Source: Locusta migratoria
Taxonomy: Eukaryota; Arthropoda; Insecta; Orthoptera; Acrididae
Assembly (NCBI GenBank): GCA_026315105.1
Contig: JAOYRU010000100.1
Location: forward strand, 186,001-250,000
Direction: 5' to 3'
Length of the DNA stretch: 64,000 nucleotides
A program made the position numbers and the translations under genes. The notes beneath the pieces are model-generated. The model saw nothing but the letters and a program-made list of their open reading frames with translations. It did not search any database and had not been told where the DNA came from. Shown one piece after another: positions 51,685 through 62,880 of the stretch; within the stretch, counting starts at the first letter, position 1; every line of letters begins with the position of its first letter.

Positions 51685-51756
51685 TGCCCCCTGTGAGAAT
51701 CGAACTCACGACCCCTGGTTTACAAGACCAGTGCTCTGCCCCTGAGCTAAGGAGGC
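51685..51756 (-). tRNA. tRNA-Thr-TGT: tRNA-Thr (TGT), unit 34
   Basis: Identical to the unit 1 gene. Confidence 0.97.
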
Positions 51757-52486
51757 TGCTGGGCAACGGCATCATTCTTGGTAGCCACTCCCTTCCGTTT
51801 CCCACCCAGAGGAATCGTAACATCTGTTCGCTATGCCAGACGTGTGTGAAAAATCATTGCCATAGCAAAGTTTCGATTAACCCTGCGAGAATAGAGTACC
51901 CCTGGTACAAAGCTCCTGCCTGTTATTTTGCTTTCTTAGATATTTATTGGTATTATTAGCCTAACACGTGTCGTTTTTGGTGCACTCTTGAGCTAGCTCT
52001 CGGCTAGTGCGGGGCACTGGGCGTGCCCTGAGGTGGGTCTTGGATGGCCCAGCTCCTCCCTCTGGCGGCGGTGCCCACGGGGGATCATGTGTGGCGACAA
52101 CTAATTGCTCGGCCTGAATCAGCCTGAGGCTGATCGACACTTAAATGGACGTCAGGTACAAATCGACATCGAGAAAGTACACTGATTATGCCTGTCAAAC
52201 ACCAACATACACAAGAAAAATATGAAATCCATCGATGGTCACGTCTTTAGCAACTTTACCTTTATCTGAGGACTGATTACTTGTCACTGCCATTGGAAGA
52301 CTCCATCTGCCAACTATCATGGTGTCTTGACATTTACTGTACTACAACGAGGAGAAAGCCGATTGCGCGTAGGTGTCATGTAAACATTTCCAAAATAACG
52401 TCACCGTAGCTTTGCTTCTCCATCGAAGGCGATATTTTATTATCACCTCTGTCGACCTCTATTCGAAGGAAGAGAAAAAACGAATT

Positions 52487-52503
52487 CGCCCCCGGGTGGG
52501 CTC

Positions 52504-52540
<37 letters not shown>

Positions 52541-52560
52541 GCCGATTGCGCCACGGAGGC
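52487..52560 (-). tRNA. tRNA-Asn-GTT: tRNA-Asn (GTT), unit 35
   Basis: Identical to the unit 1 gene. Confidence 0.97.
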
Positions 52561-53204
52561 CCTGGCCTGCATCCCTTCCTCTTCGCATTATGACCAAATT
52601 TCTTTAGCTCCTTTCAAGCGTTCTCAGTGCGTCTTTACTGGACACGAATGCATCGCACCCAACCTGCAGAAACTCACATAAACAAATGACAATTTTAAGC
52701 ACAACACTAACTGCCAAAATGTTTTACAAACTACACTACAGAATATTTCGCTGGCAGATCGTTAACTTGTCGTATGTTTCAGACCATACCATACAATCTG
52801 TGTACTGCCATTTGGTTGCTGTTTTGTGAGCCACCTCTCCTCCAACACGACGATGGAGGTCGAACTCAAGTCCCCTCGATTATAAGACACGTGCCTTTTA
52901 AATTTGTTCTTTTTTTGTGCTTCATTTTTCATTTACTTGCAATTTTTAACAGACCCTTACACAAATCTTAGGGCCCCCGTGAGTCTTGGGGGATGCTGCG
53001 GAACTGCTGTGCCGAAATCGGCCGCTCAAAAAATTACTCTTCTGTCACGTTTGCTTTGCTACATTTCGCTAGAAAATTGTGCAGACTACAATCGCCGTCA
53101 TGTGGTACCATATTTGGTGATTTAATCTGACGTGCATAAATTCTCATTTGCAGTTCTTTGATAGTTTCGAAAGACACATTGCTTCGACACAGTTAAAATT
53201 GTTT

Positions 53205-53276
53205 TGCCCCCTGTGAGAATCGAACTCACGACCCCTGGTTTACAAGACCAGTGCTCTGCCCCTGAGCTAAGGAGGC
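53205..53276 (-). tRNA. tRNA-Thr-TGT: tRNA-Thr (TGT), unit 35
   Basis: Identical to the unit 1 gene. Confidence 0.97.
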
Positions 53277-54006
53277 TGCTGGGCAACGGCATCATTCTTG
53301 GTAGCCACTCCCTTCCGTTTCCCACCCAGAGGAATCGTAACATCTGTTCGCTATGCCAGACGTGTGTGAAAAATCATTGCCATAGCAAAGTTTCGATTAA
53401 CCCTGCGAGAATAGAGTACCCCTGGTACAAAGCTCCTGCCTGTTATTTTGCTTTCTTAGATATTTATTGGTATTATTAGCCTAACACGTGTCGTTTTTGG
53501 TGCACTCTTGAGCTAGCTCTCGGCTAGTGCGGGGCACTGGGCGTGCCCTGAGGTGGGTCTTGGATGGCCCAGCTCCTCCCTCTGGCGGCGGTGCCCACGG
53601 GGGATCATGTGTGGCGACAACTAATTGCTCGGCCTGAATCAGCCTGAGGCTGATCGACACTTAAATGGACGTCAGGTACAAATCGACATCGAGAAAGTAC
53701 ACTGATTATGCCTGTCAAACACCAACATACACAAGAAAAATATGAAATCCATCGATGGTCACGTCTTTAGCAACTTTACCTTTATCTGAGGACTGATTAC
53801 TTGTCACTGCCATTGGAAGACTCCATCTGCCAACTATCATGGTGTCTTGACATTTACTGTACTACAACGAGGAGAAAGCCGATTGCGCGTAGGTGTCATG
53901 TAAACATTTCCAAAATAACGTCACCGTAGCTTTGATTCTCCATCGAAGGCGATATTTTATTATCACCTCTGTCGACCTCTATTCGAAGGAAGAGAAAAAA
54001 CGAATT

Positions 54007-54023
54007 CGCCCCCGGGTGGGCTC

Positions 54024-54060
<37 letters not shown>

Positions 54061-54080
54061 GCCGATTGCGCCACGGAGGC
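54007..54080 (-). tRNA. tRNA-Asn-GTT: tRNA-Asn (GTT), unit 36
   Basis: Identical gene; a private C>A at 53935 lies 72 nt downstream. Confidence 0.97.
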
Positions 54081-54724
54081 CCTGGCCTGCATCCCTTCCT
54101 CTTCGCATTATGACCAAATTTCTTTAGCTCCTTTCAAGCGTTCTCAGTGCGTCTTTACTGGACACGAATGCATCGCACCCAACCTGCAGAAACTCACATA
54201 AACAAATGACAATTTTAAGCACAACACTAACTGCCAAAATGTTTTACAAACTACACTACAGAATATTTCGCTGGCAGATCGTTAACTTGTCGTATGTTTC
54301 AGACCATACCATACAATCTGTGTACTGCCATTTGGTTGCTGTTTTGTGAGCCACCTCTCCTCCAACACGACGATGGAGGTCGAACTCAAGTCCCCTCGAT
54401 TATAAGACACGTGCCTTTTAAATTTGTTCTTTTTTTGTGCTTCATTTTTCATTTACTTGCAATTTTTAACAGACCCTTACACAAATCTTAGGGCCCCCGT
54501 GAGTCTTGGGGGATGCTGCGGAACTGCTGTGCCGAAATCGGCCGCTCAAAAAATTACTCTTCTGTCACGTTTGCTTTGCTACATTTCGCTAGAAAATTGT
54601 GCAGACTACAATCGCCGTCATGTGGTACCATATTTGGTGATTTAATCTGACGTGCATAAATTCTCATTTGCAGTTCTTTGATAGTTTCGAAAGACACATT
54701 GCTTCGACACAGTTAAAATTGTTT

Positions 54725-54796
54725 TGCCCCCTGTGAGAATCGAACTCACGACCCCTGGTTTACAAGACCAGTGCTCTGCCCCTGAGCTAAGGAGGC
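54725..54796 (-). tRNA. tRNA-Thr-TGT: tRNA-Thr (TGT), unit 36
   Basis: Identical to the unit 1 gene. Confidence 0.97.
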
Positions 54797-55526
54797 TGCT
54801 GGGCAACGGCATCATTCTTGGTAGCCACTCCCTTCCGTTTCCCACCCAGAGGAATCGTAACATCTGTTCGCTATGCCAGACGTGTGTGAAAAATCATTGC
54901 CATAGCAAAGTTTCGATTAACCCTGCGAGAATAGAGTACCCCTGGTACAAAGCTCCTGCCTGTTATTTTGCTTTCTTAGATATTTATTGGTATTATTAGC
55001 CTAACACGTGTCGTTTTTGGTGCACTCTTGAGCTAGCTCTCGGCTAGTGCGGGGCACTGGGCGTGCCCTGAGGTGGGTCTTGGATGGCCCAGCTCCTCCC
55101 TCTGGCGGCGGTGCCCACGGGGGATCATGTGTGGCGACAACTAATTGCTCGGCCTGAATCAGCCTGAGGCTGATCGACACTTAAATGGACGTCAGGTACA
55201 AATCGACATCGAGAAAGTACACTGATTATGCCTGTCAAACACCAACATACACAAGAAAAATATGAAATCCATCGATGGTCACGTCTTTAGCAACTTTACC
55301 TTTATCTGAGGACTGATTACTTGTCACTGCCATTGGAAGACTCCATCTGCCAACTATCATGGTGTCTTGACATTTACTGTACTACAACGAGGAGAAAGCC
55401 GATTGCGCGTAGGTGTCATGTAAACATTTCCAAAATAACGTCACCGTAGCTTTGCTTCTCCATCGAAGGCGATATTTTATTATCACCTCTGTCGACCTCT
55501 ATTCGAAGGAAGAGAAAAAACGAATT

Positions 55527-55543
55527 CGCCCCCGGGTGGGCTC

Positions 55544-55580
<37 letters not shown>

Positions 55581-55600
55581 GCCGATTGCGCCACGGAGGC
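55527..55600 (-). tRNA. tRNA-Asn-GTT: tRNA-Asn (GTT), unit 37
   Basis: Identical to the unit 1 gene. Confidence 0.97.
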
Positions 55601-56244
55601 CCTGGCCTGCATCCCTTCCTCTTCGCATTATGACCAAATTTCTTTAGCTCCTTTCAAGCGTTCTCAGTGCGTCTTTACTGGACACGAATGCATCGCACCC
55701 AACCTGCAGAAACTCACATAAACAAATGACAATTTTAAGCACAACACTAACTGCCAAAATGTTTTACAAACTACACTACAGAATATTTCGCTGGCAGATC
55801 GTTAACTTGTCGTATGTTTCAGACCATACCATACAATCTGTGTACTGCCATTTGGTTGCTGTTTTGTGAGCCACCTCTCCTCCAACACGACGATGGAGGT
55901 CGAACTCAAGTCCCCTCGATTATAAGACACGTGCCTTTTAAATTTGTTCTTTTTTTGTGCTTCATTTTTCATTTACTTGCAATTTTTAACAGACCCTTAC
56001 ACAAATCTTAGGGCCCCCGTGAGTCTTGGGGGATGCTGCGGAACTGCTGTGCCGAAATCGGCCGCTCAAAAAATTACTCTTCTGTCACGTTTGCTTTGCT
56101 ACATTTCGCTAGAAAATTGTGCAGACTACAATCGCCGTCATGTGGTACCATATTTGGTGATTTAATCTGACGTGCATAAATTCTCATTTGCAGTTCTTTG
56201 ATAGTTTCGAAAGACACATTGCTTCGACACAGTTAAAATTGTTT

Positions 56245-56316
56245 TGCCCCCTGTGAGAATCGAACTCACGACCCCTGGTTTACAAGACCAGTGCTCTGCC
56301 CCTGAGCTAAGGAGGC
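56245..56316 (-). tRNA. tRNA-Thr-TGT: tRNA-Thr (TGT), unit 37
   Basis: Identical to the unit 1 gene. Confidence 0.97.
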
Positions 56317-57046
56317 TGCTGGGCAACGGCATCATTCTTGGTAGCCACTCCCTTCCGTTTCCCACCCAGAGGAATCGTAACATCTGTTCGCTATGCCAGA
56401 CGTGTGTGAAAAATCATTGCCATAGCAAAGTTTCGATTAACCCTGCGAGAATAGAGTACCCCTGGTACAAAGCTCCTGCCTGTTATTTTGCTTTCTTAGA
56501 TATTTATTGGTATTATTAGCCTAACACGTGTCGTTTTTGGTGCACTCTTGAGCTAGCTCTCGGCTAGTGCGGGGCACTGGGCGTGCCCTGAGGTGGGTCT
56601 TGGATGGCCCAGCTCCTCCCTCTGGCGGCGGTGCCCACGGGGGATCATGTGTGGCGACAACTAATTGCTCGGCCTGAATCAGCCTGAGGCTGATCGACAC
56701 TTAAATGGACGTCAGGTACAAATCGACATCGAGAAAGTACACTGATTATGCCTGTCAAACACCAACATACACAAGAAAAATATGAAATCCATCGATGGTC
56801 ACGTCTTTAGCAACTTTACCTTTATCTGAGGACTGATTACTTGTCACTGCCATTGGAAGACTCCATCTGCCAACTATCATGGTGTCTTGACATTTACTGT
56901 ACTACAACGAGGAGAAAGCCGATTGCGCGTAGGTGTCATGTAAACATTTCCAAAATAACGTCACCGTAGCTTTGCTTCTCCATCGAAGGCGATATTTTAT
57001 TATCACCTCTGTCGACCTCTATTCGAAGGAAGAGAAAAAACGAATT

Positions 57047-57063
57047 CGCCCCCGGGTGGGCTC

Positions 57064-57100
<37 letters not shown>

Positions 57101-57120
57101 GCCGATTGCGCCACGGAGGC
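57047..57120 (-). tRNA. tRNA-Asn-GTT: tRNA-Asn (GTT), unit 38
   Basis: Identical to the unit 1 gene. Confidence 0.97.
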
Positions 57121-57764
57121 CCTGGCCTGCATCCCTTCCTCTTCGCATTATGACCAAATTTCTTTAGCTCCTTTCAAGCGTTCTCAGTGCGTCTTTACTG
57201 GACACGAATGCATCGCACCCAACCTGCAGAAACTCACATAAACAAATGACAATTTTAAGCACAACACTAACTGCCAAAATGTTTTACAAACTACACTACA
57301 GAATATTTCGCTGGCAGATCGTTAACTTGTCGTATGTTTCAGACCATACCATACAATCTGTGTACTGCCATTTGGTTGCTGTTTTGTGAGCCACCTCTCC
57401 TCCAACACGACGATGGAGGTCGAACTCAAGTCCCCTCGATTATAAGACACGTGCCTTTTAAATTTGTTCTTTTTTTGTGCTTCATTTTTCATTTACTTGC
57501 AATTTTTAACAGACCCTTACACAAATCTTAGGGCCCCCGTGAGTCTTGGGGGATGCTGCGGAACTGCTGTGCCGAAATCGGCCGCTCAAAAAATTACTCT
57601 TCTGTCACGTTTGCTTTGCTACATTTCGCTAGAAAATTGTGCAGACTACAATCGCCGTCATGTGGTACCATATTTGGTGATTTAATCTGACGTGCATAAA
57701 TTCTCATTTGCAGTTCTTTGATAGTTTCGAAAGACACATTGCTTCGACACAGTTAAAATTGTTT

Positions 57765-57836
57765 TGCCCCCTGTGAGAATCGAACTCACGACCCCTGGTT
57801 TACAAGACCAGTGCTCTGCCCCTGAGCTAAGGAGGC
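57765..57836 (-). tRNA. tRNA-Thr-TGT: tRNA-Thr (TGT), unit 38
   Basis: Identical to the unit 1 gene. Confidence 0.97.
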
Positions 57837-58566
57837 TGCTGGGCAACGGCATCATTCTTGGTAGCCACTCCCTTCCGTTTCCCACCCAGAGGAATCGTAA
57901 CATCTGTTCGCTATGCCAGACGTGTGTGAAAAATCATTGCCATAGCAAAGTTTCGATTAACCCTGCGAGAATAGAGTACCCCTGGTACAAAGCTCCTGCC
58001 TGTTATTTTGCTTTCTTAGATATTTATTGGTATTATTAGCCTAACACGTGTCGTTTTTGGTGCACTCTTGAGCTAGCTCTCGGCTAGTGCGGGGCACTGG
58101 GCGTGCCCTGAGGTGGGTCTTGGATGGCCCAGCTCCTCCCTCTGGCGGCGGTGCCCACGGGGGATCATGTGTGGCGACAACTAATTGCTCGGCCTGAATC
58201 AGCCTGAGGCTGATCGACACTTAAATGGACGTCAGGTACAAATCGACATCGAGAAAGTACACTGATTATGCCTGTCAAACACCAACATACACAAGAAAAA
58301 TATGAAATCCATCGATGGTCACGTCTTTAGCAACTTTACCTTTATCTGAGGACTGATTACTTGTCACTGCCATTGGAAGACTCCATCTGCCAACTATCAT
58401 GGTGTCTTGACATTTACTGTACTACAACGAGGAGAAAGCCGATTGCGCGTAGGTGTCATGTAAACATTTCCAAAATAACGTCACCGTAGCTTTGCTTCTC
58501 CATCGAAGGCGATATTTTATTATCACCTCTGTCGACCTCTATTCGAAGGAAGAGAAAAAACGAATT

Positions 58567-58583
58567 CGCCCCCGGGTGGGCTC

Positions 58584-58620
<37 letters not shown>

Positions 58621-58640
58621 GCCGATTGCGCCACGGAGGC
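58567..58640 (-). tRNA. tRNA-Asn-GTT: tRNA-Asn (GTT), unit 39
   Basis: Identical to the unit 1 gene. Confidence 0.97.
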
Positions 58641-59284
58641 CCTGGCCTGCATCCCTTCCTCTTCGCATTATGACCAAATTTCTTTAGCTCCTTTCAAGCG
58701 TTCTCAGTGCGTCTTTACTGGACACGAATGCATCGCACCCAACCTGCAGAAACTCACATAAACAAATGACAATTTTAAGCACAACACTAACTGCCAAAAT
58801 GTTTTACAAACTACACTACAGAATATTTCGCTGGCAGATCGTTAACTTGTCGTATGTTTCAGACCATACCATACAATCTGTGTACTGCCATTTGGTTGCT
58901 GTTTTGTGAGCCACCTCTCCTCCAACACGACGATGGAGGTCGAACTCAAGTCCCCTCGATTATAAGACACGTGCCTTTTAAATTTGTTCTTTTTTTGTGC
59001 TTCATTTTTCATTTACTTGCAATTTTTAACAGACCCTTACACAAATCTTAGGGCCCCCGTGAGTCTTGGGGGATGCTGCGGAACTGCTGTGCCGAAATCG
59101 GCCGCTCAAAAAATTACTCTTCTGTCACGTTTGCTTTGCTACATTTCGCTAGAAAATTGTGCAGACTACAATCGCCGTCATGTGGTACCATATTTGGTGA
59201 TTTAATCTGACGTGCATAAATTCTCATTTGCAGTTCTTTGATAGTTTCGAAAGACACATTGCTTCGACACAGTTAAAATTGTTT

Positions 59285-59356
59285 TGCCCCCTGTGAGAAT
59301 CGAACTCACGACCCCTGGTTTACAAGACCAGTGCTCTGCCCCTGAGCTAAGGAGGC
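59285..59356 (-). tRNA. tRNA-Thr-TGT: tRNA-Thr (TGT), unit 39
   Basis: Identical to the unit 1 gene. Confidence 0.97.
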
Positions 59357-60086
59357 TGCTGGGCAACGGCATCATTCTTGGTAGCCACTCCCTTCCGTTT
59401 CCCACCCAGAGGAATCGTAACATCTGTTCGCTATGCCAGACGTGTGTGAAAAATCATTGCCATAGCAAAGTTTCGATTAACCCTGCGAGAATAGAGTACC
59501 CCTGGTACAAAGCTCCTGCCTGTTATTTTGCTTTCTTAGATATTTATTGGTATTATTAGCCTAACACGTGTCGTTTTTGGTGCACTCTTGAGCTAGCTCT
59601 CGGCTAGTGCGGGGCACTGGGCGTGCCCTGAGGTGGGTCTTGGATGGCCCAGCTCCTCCCTCTGGCGGCGGTGCCCACGGGGGATCATGTGTGGCGACAA
59701 CTAATTGCTCGGCCTGAATCAGCCTGAGGCTGATCGACACTTAAATGGACGTCAGGTACAAATCGACATCGAGAAAGTACACTGATTATGCCTGTCAAAC
59801 ACCAACATACACAAGAAAAATATGAAATCCATCGATGGTCACGTCTTTAGCAACTTTACCTTTATCTGAGGACTGATTACTTGTCACTGCCATTGGAAGA
59901 CTCCATCTGCCAACTATCATGGTGTCTTGACATTTACTGTACTACAACGAGGAGAAAGCCGATTGCGCGTAGGTGTCATGTAAACATTTCCAAAATAACG
60001 TCACCGTAGCTTTGCTTCTCCATCGAAGGCGATATTTTATTATCACCTCTGTCGACCTCTATTCGAAGGAAGAGAAAAAACGAATT

Positions 60087-60103
60087 CGCCCCCGGGTGGG
60101 CTC

Positions 60104-60140
<37 letters not shown>

Positions 60141-60160
60141 GCCGATTGCGCCACGGAGGC
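60087..60160 (-). tRNA. tRNA-Asn-GTT: tRNA-Asn (GTT), unit 40
   Basis: Identical to the unit 1 gene. Confidence 0.97.
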
Positions 60161-60804
60161 CCTGGCCTGCATCCCTTCCTCTTCGCATTATGACCAAATT
60201 TCTTTAGCTCCTTTCAAGCGTTCTCAGTGCGTCTTTACTGGACACGAATGCATCGCACCCAACCTGCAGAAACTCACATAAACAAATGACAATTTTAAGC
60301 ACAACACTAACTGCCAAAATGTTTTACAAACTACACTACAGAATATTTCGCTGGCAGATCGTTAACTTGTCGTATGTTTCAGACCATACCATACAATCTG
60401 TGTACTGCCATTTGGTTGCTGTTTTGTGAGCCACCTCTCCTCCAACACGACGATGGAGGTCGAACTCAAGTCCCCTCGATTATAAGACACGTGCCTTTTA
60501 AATTTGTTCTTTTTTTGTGCTTCATTTTTCATTTACTTGCAATTTTTAACAGACCCTTACACAAATCTTAGGGCCCCCGTGAGTCTTGGGGGATGCTGCG
60601 GAACTGCTGTGCCGAAATCGGCCGCTCAAAAAATTACTCTTCTGTCACGTTTGCTTTGCTACATTTCGCTAGAAAATTGTGCAGACTACAATCGCCGTCA
60701 TGTGGTACCATATTTGGTGATTTAATCTGACGTGCATAAATTCTCATTTGCAGTTCTTTGATAGTTTCGAAAGACACATTGCTTCGACACAGTTAAAATT
60801 GTTT

Positions 60805-60876
60805 TGCCCCCTGTGAGAATCGAACTCACGACCCCTGGTTTACAAGACCAGTGCTCTGCCCCTGAGCTAAGGAGGC
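60805..60876 (-). tRNA. tRNA-Thr-TGT: tRNA-Thr (TGT), unit 40
   Basis: Identical to the unit 1 gene; the last uninterrupted tRNA-Thr in the window. Confidence 0.97.
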
Positions 60877-61606
60877 TGCTGGGCAACGGCATCATTCTTG
60901 GTAGCCACTCCCTTCCGTTTCCCACCCAGAGGAATCGTAACATCTGTTCGCTATGCCAGACGTGTGTGAAAAATCATTGCCATAGCAAAGTTTCGATTAA
61001 CCCTGCGAGAATAGAGTACCCCTGGTACAAAGCTCCTGCCTGTTATTTTGCTTTCTTAGATATTTATTGGTATTATTAGCCTAACACGTGTCGTTTTTGG
61101 TGCACTCTTGAGCTAGCTCTCGGCTAGTGCGGGGCACTGGGCGTGCCCTGAGGTGGGTCTTGGATGGCCCAGCTCCTCCCTCTGGCGGCGGTGCCCACGG
61201 GGGATCATGTGTGGCGACAACTAATTGCTCGGCCTGAATCAGCCTGAGGCTGATCGACACTTAAATGGACGTCAGGTACAAATCGACATCGAGAAAGTAC
61301 ACTGATTATGCCTGTCAAACACCAACATACACAAGAAAAATATGAAATCCATCGATGGTCACGTCTTTAGCAACTTTACCTTTATCTGAGGACTGATTAC
61401 TTGTCACTGCCATTGGAAGACTCCATCTGCCAACTATCATGGTGTCTTGACATTTACTGTACTACAACGAGGAGAAAGCCGATTGCGCGTAGGTGTCATG
61501 TAAACATTTCCAAAATAACGTCACCGTAGCTTTGCTTCTCCATCGAAGGCGATATTTTATTATCACCTCTGTCGACCTCTATTCGAAGGAAGAGAAAAAA
61601 CGAATT

Positions 61607-61623
61607 CGCCCCCGGGTGGGCTC

Positions 61624-61660
<37 letters not shown>

Positions 61661-61680
61661 GCCGATTGCGCCACGGAGGC
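61607..61680 (-). tRNA. tRNA-Asn-GTT: tRNA-Asn (GTT), unit 41
   Basis: Identical to the unit 1 gene; the last tRNA-Asn before the LINE. Confidence 0.97.
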
Positions 61681-62324
61681 CCTGGCCTGCATCCCTTCCT
61701 CTTCGCATTATGACCAAATTTCTTTAGCTCCTTTCAAGCGTTCTCAGTGCGTCTTTACTGGACACGAATGCATCGCACCCAACCTGCAGAAACTCACATA
61801 AACAAATGACAATTTTAAGCACAACACTAACTGCCAAAATGTTTTACAAACTACACTACAGAATATTTCGCTGGCAGATCGTTAACTTGTCGTATGTTTC
61901 AGACCATACCATACAATCTGTGTACTGCCATTTGGTTGCTGTTTTGTGAGCCACCTCTCCTCCAACACGACGATGGAGGTCGAACTCAAGTCCCCTCGAT
62001 TATAAGACACGTGCCTTTTAAATTTGTTCTTTTTTTGTGCTTCATTTTTCATTTACTTGCAATTTTTAACAGACCCTTACACAAATCTTAGGGCCCCCGT
62101 GAGTCTTGGGGGATGCTGCGGAACTGCTGTGCCGAAATCGGCCGCTCAAAAAATTACTCTTCTGTCACGTTTGCTTTGCTACATTTCGCTAGAAAATTGT
62201 GCAGACTACAATCGCCGTCATGTGGTACCATATTTGGTGATTTAATCTGACGTGCATAAATTCTCATTTGCAGTTCTTTGATAGTTTCGAAAGACCCATT
62301 GCTTCGACACAGTTAAAATTGTTT

Positions 62325-62380
62325 TGCCCCCTGTGAGAATCGAACTCACGACCCCTGGTTTACAAGACCAGTGCTCTGCC

Positions 62381-62382
<2 letters not shown>
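62325..62382 (-). pseudogene. tRNA-Thr (TGT), unit 41, 5' part displaced by a LINE
   Basis: Only nt 15-72 remain here: end of the D loop, anticodon arm with TGT, T arm, acceptor 3' strand and T4 terminator. The acceptor 5' strand and A box are missing because the LINE A tail abuts the D-loop Gs. One extra G (plus-strand C at 62383) sits at the join. The missing 5' part is expected beyond the 5' end of the LINE, outside the window. A private A>C at 62296 lies 29 nt downstream. Confidence 0.95.

Positions 62383-62383
<1 letters not shown>

Positions 62384-62438
<55 letters not shown>
62384..62438 (-). repeat. Poly(A) tail of the LINE (55 nt, T on plus)
   Basis: Pure run of 55 T on the plus strand between the tRNA-Thr remnant and the LINE 3' UTR. 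It marks the reverse-transcription start at the target nick. Confidence 0.93.
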
Positions 62439-62880
62439 CTACACCCCGTCCTTACTCTCTCCATCAATGCCTTCATCGGCGAGCTTTCTCACGCTATAAC
62501 GAAATTAGTTGCCTCTCTGCTGATTGGAATTGAAAATCAAACAGAAACTTATGACTTCTTCTTTCATATGCGTTGAACTTCTACGCCATAAGTAAATTAA
62601 CTGTACCACCTCTGTGAGGACTGGAAAACAATGCTTCCTCAAATAAAAACAGAAAACGAGACTTCTTCTTACGTCTGCATTAGTGAATCTTCTAGAGCTA
62701 GTGATTGTTCTTCATGTTAGTTGAACTAAGGAGTTGTGAGTACGGCGTAAAATAATAATAATAATAGAAATAATAATAACAAAAAATGGTATATTGATTC
62801 TTCTGTTCCATTTTGTTATTGGTAAAACATTATTTATCTCATGGAGTTCAACTGGTTGTATTTCTCTAGCGTAACATATT
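62439..62880 (-). other. LINE 3' UTR
   Basis: 442 bp between the pol stop codon and the A tail, AT-rich and without an ORF of note. Its end (minus strand GGGGTGTAG before the A run) shares only a TAGAA-like string with the SINE end. There is therefore no visible common 3' stem-loop, and recognition through poly(A) is the likelier link. Confidence 0.75.
62752..62779. repeat. (TAA)n-type microsatellite in the LINE 3' UTR
   Basis: Imperfect AAT/TAA trinucleotide run with one GAA interruption, about 100 bp after the pol stop codon. Short simple repeats are common in LINE 3' UTRs; I see no further function. Confidence 0.85.

Larger units (their letters stand above)
1..62383. repeat. Tandem array of 1,520-bp tRNA-Asn/tRNA-Thr units (40 full + 1 truncated)
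   Basis: The sequence repeats with an exact 1,520-bp period from the first base. Units 1-21 start at 1 + 1520(k-1). Unit 21 is lengthened by 186 bp by a SINE, and units 22-41 start at 32107 + 1520(k-22). Unit 41 (from 60987) is cut at about 62383 by a LINE. The left end is the window edge, so the array extends further. Differences I found: A>G at offset 43 in units 3, 4, 5; C>G at offset 435 in units 2, 5, 18; T>C at offset 1260 in units 2, 3; T>C at offset 714 in units 6, 13. Singletons: 5114 (unit 4), 9034 (unit 6), 25013, 25020 and 25691 (unit 17), 26548, 26571 and 27264 (unit 18), 42456 (unit 28), 48578 (unit 32), 51374 (unit 34), 53935 (unit 36), 62296 (unit 41). I saw no indels apart from the insertion. 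The list is by eye and may miss a few. Comparable tRNA-bearing tandem repeats are known, for example the 3.18-kb tDNA repeat of Xenopus laevis. Confidence 0.98.

Noticed and set aside
1..62383. CRISPR-like or other prokaryotic repeat system
   Set aside because: The units are 1,520 bp and identical throughout, with eukaryotic tRNA genes, Pol III terminators and A-tailed retroelements; there are no spacers of differing sequence.
62384..62438. Array end as a pure assembly join at poly(T)
   Set aside because: A misjoin at a homopolymer is possible, but the LINE 3' end with UTR and A tail is exactly what a real insertion looks like, and the SINE shows the same junction with a duplicated target on both sides.
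62324..62533. 69-codon ORF with a run of phenylalanines
   Set aside because: The phenylalanines are the translated poly(T) of the LINE tail; this is not a protein gene.
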